DNA of 44,780 bases from Flavobacterium psychrophilum DSM 3660 = ATCC 49418 (GTDB lineage Bacteria; Bacteroidota; Bacteroidia; Flavobacteriales; Flavobacteriaceae): positions 1 to 44,780 of the forward strand of contig NZ_MUHE01000033.1 of assembly GCF_002217405.1 (NCBI RefSeq). The letters are read 5' to 3'. The notes beneath the pieces were generated by a model that was given only the letters and a program-made list of their open reading frames with translations, did no database searches and was not told the origin of the DNA. A program made the position numbers and the translations under genes. Positions 31,371 to 39,838 of the stretch are shown piece by piece; position 1 is the stretch's first letter, and each line of letters begins with the position of its first letter.

Positions 31371-31378
31371 TATTTTTG
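31371..31378 (+). promoter_or_regulatory. Candidate -7 box for the CapK-like gene
   Basis: TATTTTTG fits TAnnTTTG. It lies 17 bp before the ATG; no clear TTG at -33. Confidence 0.35.
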
Positions 31379-31395
31379 ATAAAAATTAGTTTCTA

Positions 31396-32730
31396 ATGTT
31401 TCGATTATTCGATTTAACCCTAATCATAAATGGTTTTCCTATGCAGAAAGCCAAAGCAGAATTAAATAAAATTGTATCCTTTTCTGAAGAAGAGCATCAA
31501 CAATTTATCGAAAATAAAAAACAAGAAATAGTTAATTTTCATCTCAAAAATAATAAATCGTATCAGGATTTCGTTAAAAAAACATGTTTTAATCCCAAAA
31601 TTTGGGTCTGGAATGAACTTCCTATAATGACTAAAAAAGATTTTCAGAAACCGCTGGCAGAACGAATATCTAAAGGATATACTCTAAAATCGATATATAT
31701 TAATAAAACATCGGGGTCTAGCGGAAATCCTTTTATTTTTGCTAAAGATAAATACTCTCACGCCTTAACTTGGGCCTCTAATATTTACAGATTTAAATGG
31801 TACGCTATAGATTTTAATACCTCCTGCCAAGCACGTTTTTATGGGATACCATTAGATATTATAGGAAACAAAAAAGAACGTTTAAAAGATTTTTTGAAGA
31901 ACAGTTATCGATTTACCATTTTCGATTTATCTGATGAAATTTTAGAAAAAATATTATTCAAATTTCGAAAAAAAAAATTCGATTACATTAACGGCTATAC
32001 TTCTTCTATCGTTTTATTTGCCAAATTTCTTCAAAAAAAAGGCATCGTTTTAACAACGGTTTGTCCTACTTTAAAATGTTGTGTTGTTACTTCCGAAATG
32101 TTATTTCCAGAAGATAAAGTATTGATGGAGAAACAATTTGGAGTTAAAATCATTAATGAATACGGTGCTTCAGAATTAGATTTAATAGCTTTTCAAAACC
32201 CTAATGACGAATGGCAGGTAAATGCCGAAACCTTATTTGTAGAAATCTTAGACGAGAATAACAACGCATTACCTTACGGAAAAGAAGGTCGTGTGGTAAT
32301 TACTTCTCTCTTCAATAAAGCCCATCCTTTTATTAGATATGATATTGGCGATATTGGTATTCTAGACCAAAAAAGTACCTTAAAAAAACCAATCCTAAAG
32401 AAACTAATTGGACGAACTAACGATATTGCTATTCTTCCTAGCGGAAAAAAATCGCCTGGACTCACGTTTTATTACGTAACCAAAAGTATTATTGAAGATG
32501 ACGGAAATGTAAAAGAATTTGTGATTAAACAAACCAAAATTGATACTTTTGAAGTAGAATATGTAAGCGAAAAAAAATTAACAGACTACCAAATTGAAAA
32601 TATCGAGGCTGCCATTGCTTTGTATTTGGAACCTAATTTGACTTTTACTTTTACACGAAAATTATCTCTAGAAAGAACCAATCGTGGCAAATTAAAACAA
32701 TTTAGGTCTTTATTATCTTCACAAATTTAG
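31396..32730 (+). CDS. CapK/phenylacetate-CoA-ligase-like adenylate-forming enzyme
   Basis: 444 residues. The order is that of PaaK/CapK proteins: LPIMTKKDFQKPL, the ATP-binding loop NKTSGSSGNPFIF (about 105-117), NEYGASELDLIAF, EGRVVITSLFNKAHPFIRYD and a C-terminal small domain with the late lysine (GKLKQFRSL). It should activate a carboxylate as the adenylate. In surface-glycan clusters such CapK-like enzymes are thought to supply acyl or amino-acid decorations. Start at 31396 fits the family's MFRLFDLTLIINGFP opening. Its 3' end overlaps the convergent GT2 gene by 29 bp. Confidence 0.85.
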   Translation: MFRLFDLTLIINGFPMQKAKAELNKIVSFSEEEHQQFIENKKQEIVNFHLKNNKSYQDFVKKTCFNPKIWVWNELPIMTKKDFQKPLAERISKGYTLKSIYINKTSGSSGNPFIFAKDKYSHALTWASNIYRFKWYAIDFNTSCQARFYGIPLDIIGNKKERLKDFLKNSYRFTIFDLSDEILEKILFKFRKKKFDYINGYTSSIVLFAKFLQKKGIVLTTVCPTLKCCVVTSEMLFPEDKVLMEKQFGVKIINEYGASELDLIAFQNPNDEWQVNAETLFVEILDENNNALPYGKEGRVVITSLFNKAHPFIRYDIGDIGILDQKSTLKKPILKKLIGRTNDIAILPSGKKSPGLTFYYVTKSIIEDDGNVKEFVIKQTKIDTFEVEYVSEKKLTDYQIENIEAAIALYLEPNLTFTFTRKLSLERTNRGKLKQFRSLLSSQI

Positions 32731-33475
32731 GTTTAACAAGCAATTGCGTAAACAAAAAACCAAGCATACATGCTAAAGAAACAATAATGTTTAAATGGTG
32801 AAATTTTCTGTAAATAGCATAATTATCCTTTAATAAAGACACTTTAGAAGCTGAAATAGAATTTTCCCTAATTCTGTACAAAGCCAAACTTTCTGGAACT
32901 GGTTTTGCTGTTTTTATTTTTTTTAAAATAGTAAGCCAAACAATCCAATCTTGTCTTTTTCGGATAGAAGAAATAGCCATTTTTCCGAAATAATTAGAGT
33001 CGTAAATTCCTGTTAGATTTCCTACAAAATTGCAAAAAAATAACTGATAATAACTTAATTTTTTTGGTGCTTCGATGCGTTTGTTGAGTAAATCTCCTTT
33101 TTCATTAATGCAGTCATAAAAAGAAAAAGTAAAAGGAATATTATGCCTTTGCATGAACTTAATTTGTTTAGATAATTTGTCTGGTTTCCACAAATCATCA
33201 GAGTCTAAAAAAGCAATATAACGTCCTTTGGCGTTGTTTATGGCGTTGTTTCTAGCCACACCAGCCCCTGAGTTTTTATCGAGTTGTATTAAATAAATTC
33301 TGTGGTCTTCGTCTATAAAATTTTGGATTATATTGACTGTTTTGTCTTTAGAACAATCATCCACAATAATTATTTCCCAATGAGAATAGGATTGATTTTG
33401 AACCGATTTGATTGCCTCTGCTATAAACTGTTCAGAATTATACGTTGGCGTAATTATAGAAACCAATTCATTCAT
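32702..33475 (-). CDS. Glycosyltransferase family 2
   Basis: 257 residues with a GT-A fold: VSIITPTYNSEQFIAEAIKS, IIIVDDCSKDKT, the DxD motif in IAFLDSDDLWKPDKL (about 90-104), and a C-terminal membrane-proximal helix. It adds a sugar from an NDP donor to a lipid-linked acceptor on the cytosolic face. One base separates it from the sugar transferase, so it is the last gene of the rfbC-rfbD-Uxs-sugar transferase-GT2 operon. The acceptor is unknown. Confidence 0.92.
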   Translation of the reverse strand: MNELVSIITPTYNSEQFIAEAIKSVQNQSYSHWEIIIVDDCSKDKTVNIIQNFIDEDHRIYLIQLDKNSGAGVARNNAINNAKGRYIAFLDSDDLWKPDKLSKQIKFMQRHNIPFTFSFYDCINEKGDLLNKRIEAPKKLSYYQLFFCNFVGNLTGIYDSNYFGKMAISSIRKRQDWIVWLTILKKIKTAKPVPESLALYRIRENSISASKVSLLKDNYAIYRKFHHLNIIVSLACMLGFLFTQLLVKPKFVKIIKT

Positions 33476-33476
33476 T

Positions 33477-34835
33477 TTAATAGGCTTTTTCTTGTCCTTT
33501 AAAAATATTAATTACTGTTAAGACGATAATTTTTATATCTAATAATAACGACCAATTTTCGATATAAAATAAATCATATTTTATTCTATTTACCATTTCC
33601 TCATCGGTTTCTACTTCGCCTCTAAAGCCTTTTACTTGCGCCAATCCTGTAATTCCTGGTTTTATATGTAATCTTAAATTGTATCGTTTAATTTTTGCTT
33701 GGTATTCGTTGTTGTGCAACCATAAGTGTGGTCTTGGACCAACTACAGACATATCGCCAAGAAAGACATTAAAAAATTGTGGCATTTCATCGAAACTAGT
33801 TTGTCTTAATAAAGCACCTATTTTTGTAATTCTTAAATCGTTTTTTACCACAGATGCTTCTGTTTTATCATTCATTCTCATCGAACGAAATTTGTAACAA
33901 AAAAATTCTTTTTCATATAAACCTGGTCTTCCTTGTTTAAAAAATATTGGTCCTTTAGATTCTAATTTTATTAAAATTGCTACAATAGGAATAAACCAAG
34001 AAAGTAAAAAAGTGATTACCAATAATGAAAACAAAATATCGAACAATCGCTTTACAAATTTAAGCAATGGTTGGTTTAGCGCTATTCTTTTAAGTGATAA
34101 TATGGGGAAAAATTCGTAATAATCTATTTTTAGATTTTTTGCATAAATCTCGCTCGATTCTGGGATAAATTTGATGGTTATCTTATGATATTCTGCAAAT
34201 TCTACCAGTTCTCTGAGTTGATTGTTCGAGAGTTCTTCTAAAGCACAATAAATGTCATCTATCTTATGATATAAAACAAAATCTTGAATAGTAGAAACAT
34301 TTCCTTTTATGTTTTCGTTATTTATTGTATCTGAGAAAAACCCTTTAAAACGATAACCGTAATCTGGTCGGTTTTGAAATAGCTGTTGTAAGCTTTTAGA
34401 ACTATCTGTATAACCTACAATAATTGCGTTTCGATAATTTCCGCCAAGAACAATTCGGTATTTTTTTAAGTAATAAAACAATAATCCTTTGAAAAAAGTG
34501 ATACCAATAAACGAAAGTCCGATAAAATAGAACAAGAGTCTGAAACTAAAAATTATTTCTCTCGTAATAGAAAAAAAAGCAATGAGAAACAACGAAAACA
34601 AGAACAATTGTTTGAATAACATACTCATAATTTCTACAGGTTTTGTAAAGCGATATACTTCGTAAAACTTTGTAAAATAAGCTAATATACACCAAGAAAC
34701 TAGTTGGTAAATCATAAAATACGACAATTGTATAGCAAATTCTTTCAAGAAGAAACTAGCTAAAACAACAAGCAAAACACAATCTATGATGATGCTTATT
34801 GGGCGTATATATTTTGAATACCTTCCTTTTGTCAT
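33477..34835 (-). CDS. Polyprenyl-phosphate sugar phosphotransferase (WcaJ/PglC superfamily)
   Basis: 452 residues. Four to five N-terminal membrane helices, a Rossmann-like CoA-binding-type region (AIIVGYTDSSKSL), one more helix, then the C-terminal sugar transferase domain: KRLFDILFSLLVI, FFKQGRPGLYEKEFFCYKFR, LRQTSFDEMPQFFNVFLGDM followed by SVVGPRP, and KPGITGLAQVKG. It starts the repeat unit by moving a sugar 1-phosphate to undecaprenyl phosphate. Which sugar cannot be told; glucose or galactose is usual for this size. Six bp after the Uxs gene. Confidence 0.93.
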   Translation of the reverse strand: MTKGRYSKYIRPISIIIDCVLLVVLASFFLKEFAIQLSYFMIYQLVSWCILAYFTKFYEVYRFTKPVEIMSMLFKQLFLFSLFLIAFFSITREIIFSFRLLFYFIGLSFIGITFFKGLLFYYLKKYRIVLGGNYRNAIIVGYTDSSKSLQQLFQNRPDYGYRFKGFFSDTINNENIKGNVSTIQDFVLYHKIDDIYCALEELSNNQLRELVEFAEYHKITIKFIPESSEIYAKNLKIDYYEFFPILSLKRIALNQPLLKFVKRLFDILFSLLVITFLLSWFIPIVAILIKLESKGPIFFKQGRPGLYEKEFFCYKFRSMRMNDKTEASVVKNDLRITKIGALLRQTSFDEMPQFFNVFLGDMSVVGPRPHLWLHNNEYQAKIKRYNLRLHIKPGITGLAQVKGFRGEVETDEEMVNRIKYDLFYIENWSLLLDIKIIVLTVINIFKGQEKAY

Positions 34836-34841
34836 TTTTAA

Positions 34842-35825
34842 TTAACGTATATAACCAGAAAAATCCTTGTGTTCTTCTTGTAATAATGCTGCTTGTGGCA
34901 ATGATTTAAAATATTCGTAAGTAATTTTCATACCCTCGGAACGAGAAACTTTAGCTTCCCAACCTAATAATTCTTTGGCTTTTGTGGTATCAGGTTGTCT
35001 TTGCAAGGGATCATTTTCTGGCAAATCATGGTATATAACCTTCTGGTTTGTGCCGGTTAACTTTATAATTTCTTCGGCAAAGTCTTTGATGGTAATTTCG
35101 TCTGGGTTTCCAATATTTACTGGATAAGCATAATCTGAATGTAACAATCTAAAAATTCCTTCTACTTGATCATCTACATAACAAAAAGAACGTGTTTGCA
35201 TTCCGTTTCCAAAAATGGTTAAATCTTCCCCACGCAATGCTTGCCCAATAAATGCTGGAATTACTCGACCGTCATTGAGTCGCATTCTTGGACCATAGGT
35301 GTTAAAAATACGTACGATTCTGGTTTCTAATCCGTGAAAACGGTGGTAAGCCATGGTAATAGATTCCTGAAAACGTTTGGCTTCATCATAAACCCCTCTT
35401 GGTCCTATGGTGTTTACATTGCCAAAATATTCTTCCGTTTGAGGGTGAACCAATGGATCTCCGTAAACTTCCGATGTAGAGGCTATTAAAATTCTTGCAC
35501 CTTTAACCCTTGCTAATCCAAGTAAATTGTGTGTTCCTAATGATCCTACTTTTAGGGTTTGAATTGGGATTTTTAGATAATCTATCGGGCTGGCTGGCGA
35601 TGCAAAATGCAAAATATAATCTAAATCGCCTGCAACGTGTACAAATTTTGAAATATCATGATGGTAAAACTCAAAATGCTCTAATTTGAATAAATGTGCT
35701 ATGTTTTTTAGATCACCCGTAATCAAATTATCCATTCCTATGACATGATACCCTTCTTTTATAAAACGATCACACAAATGGGATCCTAAAAAACCTGCCG
35801 CCCCTGTTATTAGTATTCTTTTCAT
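34842..35825 (-). CDS. UDP-glucuronate decarboxylase (UDP-xylose synthase) family
   Basis: 327 residues from ATG 35825 ([20 protein letters not shown]). Extended SDR: the NAD loop GAAGFLG, the catalytic triad with YDEAK (Y-x3-K, in [16 protein letters not shown]), and [11 protein letters not shown]. The [12 protein letters not shown] block is diagnostic for UXS. It would make UDP-xylose, or UDP-4-keto-pentose if incomplete, from UDP-glucuronate. It starts 2 bp after the rfbD stop. UDP-glucose dehydrogenase, which supplies the substrate, is not in the window. Confidence 0.9.
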   Translation of the reverse strand: MKRILITGAAGFLGSHLCDRFIKEGYHVIGMDNLITGDLKNIAHLFKLEHFEFYHHDISKFVHVAGDLDYILHFASPASPIDYLKIPIQTLKVGSLGTHNLLGLARVKGARILIASTSEVYGDPLVHPQTEEYFGNVNTIGPRGVYDEAKRFQESITMAYHRFHGLETRIVRIFNTYGPRMRLNDGRVIPAFIGQALRGEDLTIFGNGMQTRSFCYVDDQVEGIFRLLHSDYAYPVNIGNPDEITIKDFAEEIIKLTGTNQKVIYHDLPENDPLQRQPDTTKAKELLGWEAKVSRSEGMKITYEYFKSLPQAALLQEEHKDFSGYIR

Positions 35826-35827
35826 CT

Positions 35828-36682
35828 TTATATTGTTTGCAATAATGATTCTTGCCAAGTTTTTATTTCGATTCCGAAAGTGTTTTTTATTTTCGATTTG
35901 TCTAAAAGACTGTATTTTGGTCTTTTTGCTGGTGTAGGAAATGCTTCTGATAGAATTGGATTCACATCAATAACAACATTATTTATTCTAAAAATTTCTA
36001 CGGCAAAATCGTACCAACTGGCAATACCTTCGTTACTAAAATTATAAATTCCGTATGCAGTGCTGGCTGTTGGGTGTTGGGTTTTAGCAATTATTTGCAT
36101 GATGGCTTTGGCTAAATCGACGGCATTTGTTGGAGATCCTATTTGGTCTGAAACAATGCTTAAACTGTCTCTTTCTGATGCCAATCGTAACATGGTTTTC
36201 ATAAAATTATTACCAAATTGAGAATAAACCCAAGAGGTTCTAATAATAAAATATTCATCCGTATTGTTTATGACTGCTTGCTCTCCGTCTAGTTTTGTTT
36301 TGCCATAAATACCTAACGGATTGGTTATATCTGTTTCTAAATAAGGTTTGTTTGATGCGCCATCGAAAACAAAATCGGTCGAAATATGTATTAACTTTAC
36401 TTGATGCTTCTTACAAAGAACGGCTAATTTTTTTGGTCCAGCAACATTTATCGCTTCTGCTTTTTCTGTTTCTAATTCTGCTTTATCAACTGCTGTGTAA
36501 GCCGCGGCATTGATACAAAAATCTATTTTATTTGTATTAAAAAAATGAGAAACAGCTTCTTTATTTGTAATGTCTAAAGCTGTAGATGAAGCAAAAATAA
36601 ATTCGCAATTAGCATAATTTGAAGCAATATATTGAATAGATTGCCCTAATTGTCCTGAGGCACCTGTAACTAAAATTACCAT
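35828..36682 (-). CDS. rfbD: dTDP-4-dehydrorhamnose reductase
   Basis: 284 residues. The N-terminal [15 protein letters not shown] binds [19 protein letters not shown] sequence ([16 protein letters not shown]), [10 protein letters not shown], the YGKTKLDGE catalytic Y-x3-K and [13 protein letters not shown] are all RmlD hallmarks. It reduces the 4-keto group in the last step to dTDP-L-rhamnose. The gene overlaps rfbC by 7 bp. RmlA and RmlB are absent from this cluster and must be encoded elsewhere. Confidence 0.96.
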   Translation of the reverse strand: MVILVTGASGQLGQSIQYIASNYANCEFIFASSTALDITNKEAVSHFFNTNKIDFCINAAAYTAVDKAELETEKAEAINVAGPKKLAVLCKKHQVKLIHISTDFVFDGASNKPYLETDITNPLGIYGKTKLDGEQAVINNTDEYFIIRTSWVYSQFGNNFMKTMLRLASERDSLSIVSDQIGSPTNAVDLAKAIMQIIAKTQHPTASTAYGIYNFSNEGIASWYDFAVEIFRINNVVIDVNPILSEAFPTPAKRPKYSLLDKSKIKNTFGIEIKTWQESLLQTI

Positions 36683-37227
36683 ACTTTTTTCGCATTTTCG
36701 AGTGTTGGCAAAATAATATCTTTTTCGGAAATAATCAACTCTTTTTCAGGAAAATTCCAATCTATATTTAATGTTGGGTCATTATAAATTAGGCCCCATT
36801 CACTTTCTTTGTTATAAAAATTATCACATTTATAAAAGAAAGTGGCTGTTTCGCTTGTTACTAAAAATCCGTGTGCAAATCCTCTGGGAATATACAATTG
36901 TTTCTGATTTTCGGCGCTTAATAGTATAGAAAATGATTGTCCGTAGGTTGGCGATTGTGGTCGGATATCTGCTGCAACATCTAATACTTCTCCTTGCAAT
37001 ACTCGTACTAATTTTGCTTGAGCATGTGCTCCTGTTTGATAATGCAAACCACGCAATACTCCTTTTGAGGAATACGATTGATTGTCTTGTATGAAGTGTA
37101 CTTTTTGTCCTATTCCTTTTTCGAAAGTATTCTCGTTAAAGCTTTCCATAAAATAACCTCGGTCATCGTGAAAAATTTTTGGTTCGAGTACAAAACAACC
37201 CGCTAAATTAGTTGAAATAAAATTCAT
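36676..37227 (-). CDS. rfbC: dTDP-4-dehydrorhamnose 3,5-epimerase
   Basis: 183 residues, a cupin-fold RmlC: RGYFMESFN, QDNQSYSSKGVLRGLHYQ with the catalytic histidine, KLVRVLQGEVLDVAADIR, YIPRGFAHGFLV and the catalytic tyrosine in FFYKCDNFY. It epimerises C3 and C5 of the 4-keto sugar. It lies 5 bp after the DUF6909 gene and overlaps rfbD. Confidence 0.97.
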   Translation of the reverse strand: MNFISTNLAGCFVLEPKIFHDDRGYFMESFNENTFEKGIGQKVHFIQDNQSYSSKGVLRGLHYQTGAHAQAKLVRVLQGEVLDVAADIRPQSPTYGQSFSILLSAENQKQLYIPRGFAHGFLVTSETATFFYKCDNFYNKESEWGLIYNDPTLNIDWNFPEKELIISEKDIILPTLENAKKVW

Positions 37228-37232
37228 TTTAA

Positions 37233-38921
37233 TTATTTTACGTTGAAAATTTGTTCTAATATTTTGATAGTAATTAAATACGTTGGCTTTACACCTGTTG
37301 TTCCTAAACCACCTGAAGCTAGTGTACTTCCTGTTTCTAAAGGATTATCTGAAGCGTAATAAGCGTAACGAACTTTTACGTTTTCGTTGATGCTTTTTCT
37401 TATTTTTGAAGCGCTTTGAATCGCTTTTTGGTAATAAGATCCTTCCATTTCTAGTCCGATGGCTTCCCATGTAGATTCGTGAAAGAATTTTAATAAATCT
37501 CTGTTTTGTAAAGATGTTCCTAAAACGGTAATCATTGGTCCTGCAAAAACTGGAATGTCGTTTCCTTCAAACATTTTTGCTGTTAATTCGTTATGAAACG
37601 AATAATTATCGGCAGTTCCTTCATTTATATGAGCATTAGGAATCATAATATCTCCTTTTCCGCCTTCTAGAATTCCTGCTTTTCCCATGATAGAAACTGA
37701 TTCTACATTTAGAAAAATTTTCTCTTTTCCTATTTTGTAAGGTTTCAATAACTCATCGATAGTTTCGAAAGCTTGTTCCCCAAAAGCGTAATCCATGACG
37801 ATTAAAACTGGCGATTCTTTCTCGATTTTTGCTTTGGCGAAAGCCGATTTTGTCCAATCTATTTTAGCAGTATCAAAAATTTGAACATCGATATTTGTTC
37901 CTGAGGTATCTGGCAAGGAAATCATCCCGTGTTGTAAAGCAAATGCCGAAACTTTATCCCGAAGATCGTTAGCTCCAGACTTACTTAATTCTTCGTAAAT
38001 ATCGAAATCTGTTTTGTCTTTAAACTTGTTTTTTAGCACATGTGTCGCAAAAATAGAGTTCATCACACTGTGCATATTGGCACTAATTACGTGAATTGGT
38101 CTAGATAATAAGTCGTTTTTTTGTAAAACTTCTTTTATATCATTTGCCCAAATTTCGCCATGAATGTGGTGTCCTAATCTTTCTCTTAAAATTGGACTAA
38201 AAGTAATGGTTCTTTTGTTATTATCGACCACTTCTTCAATCGCAATTTTTCCTAACCAATAAATAATATGCAAGAAACGATCTGGTGAAGTGGTATTGCC
38301 AAAATCGTCATAAATTGCCGAAACCTCAGCAAATGTTCTTCCTAAAATATTGGCTACGTGAGAAATAGCTTTTTCTCTTTCTATTAGGGATAGTTTTTTG
38401 TTTTGTAATGCGGCTTGTTCTAGCTTTTTCCAATCGCGAGAAACTTTTCCTAGATCATCAATAAGAACTCGGTCTTTAATTTTGTGAGATTCGATGAATA
38501 TAAAAGTTAAATGGGTTAGAATATCGTAAATATCAGAACGACCACGGGTAATTTCTACGTTCATTTGCTCTTCATCAATTCGGTAGCAATTTCTTCTTCG
38601 TTTTGGTGGAACAATGGCTTGAAAATGAGAGTTAGAATAGCCTTCGTCCGATGTTAAATTAATATAACGACATTCTTCAATTCCTACTGGAAGACGTTCT
38701 ATAACGTATAATAATCCGTTTAGTTCTACTTTCTCTTCGGCAATAGTCCCATAAATTTCGGGTCTTAGTGCCAGCAATGCTTCTCTTAAGGTTTCTCCAG
38801 AAATTCCCATTGGTTTATAGAAACCTCTGTTAAATAAATGGCGCATTGTAATATACAATCGTTCGATAGCTGCCGACGATTCTTGCGCTCGTGAGCGCGA
38901 AATGTTTTTAATTTCCTTCAT
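37233..38921 (-). CDS. DUF6909 protein with nucleoside-phosphorylase-like C-terminus
   Basis: 562 residues with no signal peptide or membrane helix. I recall the name DUF6909 for this flavobacterial family; no function is known to me. The C-terminal third looks like the purine nucleoside phosphorylase/AMP nucleosidase fold: a GxP-like loop (FAGPMITVLGTS), GLEMEG (E491-M-E-G494) at the ribose/base site position, and YYASDNP with D525 at the base-binding Asp position. The N-terminal half is helical and unlike known enzymes. It heads the rfbC-rfbD-Uxs glycan operon with a 5-bp gap, and a TATCTTTG box lies just upstream. The enzyme idea is inference. Confidence 0.6.
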   Translation of the reverse strand: MKEIKNISRSRAQESSAAIERLYITMRHLFNRGFYKPMGISGETLREALLALRPEIYGTIAEEKVELNGLLYVIERLPVGIEECRYINLTSDEGYSNSHFQAIVPPKRRRNCYRIDEEQMNVEITRGRSDIYDILTHLTFIFIESHKIKDRVLIDDLGKVSRDWKKLEQAALQNKKLSLIEREKAISHVANILGRTFAEVSAIYDDFGNTTSPDRFLHIIYWLGKIAIEEVVDNNKRTITFSPILRERLGHHIHGEIWANDIKEVLQKNDLLSRPIHVISANMHSVMNSIFATHVLKNKFKDKTDFDIYEELSKSGANDLRDKVSAFALQHGMISLPDTSGTNIDVQIFDTAKIDWTKSAFAKAKIEKESPVLIVMDYAFGEQAFETIDELLKPYKIGKEKIFLNVESVSIMGKAGILEGGKGDIMIPNAHINEGTADNYSFHNELTAKMFEGNDIPVFAGPMITVLGTSLQNRDLLKFFHESTWEAIGLEMEGSYYQKAIQSASKIRKSINENVKVRYAYYASDNPLETGSTLASGGLGTTGVKPTYLITIKILEQIFNVK

Positions 38922-38942
38922 TAAATTTTATTTTATAACCCG

Positions 38943-38950
38943 CAAAGATA
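38943..38950 (-). promoter_or_regulatory. Candidate -7 box for the DUF6909-rfbC-rfbD operon
   Basis: Minus-strand TATCTTTG (TAnnTTTG) 22 bp upstream of the ATG at 38921. No TTG at the usual -33 spacing. Confidence 0.5.
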
Positions 38951-38962
38951 AGGTTTTTATAT

Positions 38963-39838
38963 TTAGTTGGTAATAATTAGGTTTATTGCTGGTTCGTACA
39001 CCATGATTTTGTTTGGCGAATCGCTGTCATTATGCTTGGTTTGTCTGTTCCATTTTCCGCCAGAAAAAGTGTACAAAAAAGCTCTTTCTACAAAATTATA
39101 CATCACAAAAGGAAAGTAAGTTTTTTGTATTTGTGTTTTATTTGTTTTCGAATCTATTATAGTCTTTTCTAATTTATTTTTTTCAATAATTAATTTTTCG
39201 AATCCTACAAAAAGTCCTTTTTTAGGCATGGTTAGATTAAATTTTGACACATCGAAAAGACTCTTTTTAGTTCCTTTTTTTACCGAAACGATAAAATCTT
39301 TATGCAGCATTTCCTCGCTAGGATAACCCTTTTCATCAACAGTATAGAAATGAATTTTTATAGTAGCCTCTTCTATTCGGCTATCGGTTTCAATAGCAAT
39401 TTTTTGTATGAATTTTGTTTTTTTGTAGGCTAATCGATAAGGGAAAAATTTAGTGTCTATTCTTGGTCCGTTATCAAACGATTGATAGATTTGATTGTCT
39501 GTATTGCCTATTTCTAGTGTTTTTGTTTCTAACCTGTCTTCGGAAATCATAACCTCATCTAACTGATAAAGCATTGGTTTCAAATTTACTAAAATAGATT
39601 TTGATGCGCTCATGATTTTTTTTTCGAAACCCAATGCAGAAAATATTAAGTTTTTATTTTTATCGGTCGAACTAATTGTAAATTCTCCGTTTTCTTCAGA
39701 AGTTGTTCCAATATTTTCGTTTTGAACCCAAATATTTACATACGGAATTGGTTTTCCTGAAATACTGTCTTTTACAACGCCTTTTATTTGAGCGGTTATA
39801 GAAAAACTGACTAAAAACAGTAAAAGTGTTTTTTGCAT
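38963..39838 (-). CDS. Carboxypeptidase-regulatory-like domain protein
   Basis: 291 residues: signal peptide (MQKTLLLFLVSFSITAQ), then a CarboxypepD_reg-like beta-sandwich (KGVVKDSISGKPIPYVNIWV, GTTSEENGEFTIS, LIFSALGFEKK; about 18-95), then a roughly 190-residue beta-rich region without a known signature. It should be periplasmic or surface-exposed. The start overlaps the GH3 stop by one base (TAATG), so the two are coupled. The regulatory-like domain is the one found before TonB receptors, but no plug or barrel follows. Confidence 0.82.
   Translation of the reverse strand: MQKTLLLFLVSFSITAQIKGVVKDSISGKPIPYVNIWVQNENIGTTSEENGEFTISSTDKNKNLIFSALGFEKKIMSASKSILVNLKPMLYQLDEVMISEDRLETKTLEIGNTDNQIYQSFDNGPRIDTKFFPYRLAYKKTKFIQKIAIETDSRIEEATIKIHFYTVDEKGYPSEEMLHKDFIVSVKKGTKKSLFDVSKFNLTMPKKGLFVGFEKLIIEKNKLEKTIIDSKTNKTQIQKTYFPFVMYNFVERAFLYTFSGGKWNRQTKHNDSDSPNKIMVYEPAINLIITN

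Larger units (their letters stand above)
31035..31395. other. 361-bp divergent intergenic region (purD / CapK-like gene)
   Basis: No gene seen. It contains the second GGGCRTTA-type repeat (31147-31195) and, near its right end, a TATTTTTG -7-like box (31371-31378) before the CapK-like gene. Confidence 0.6.
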
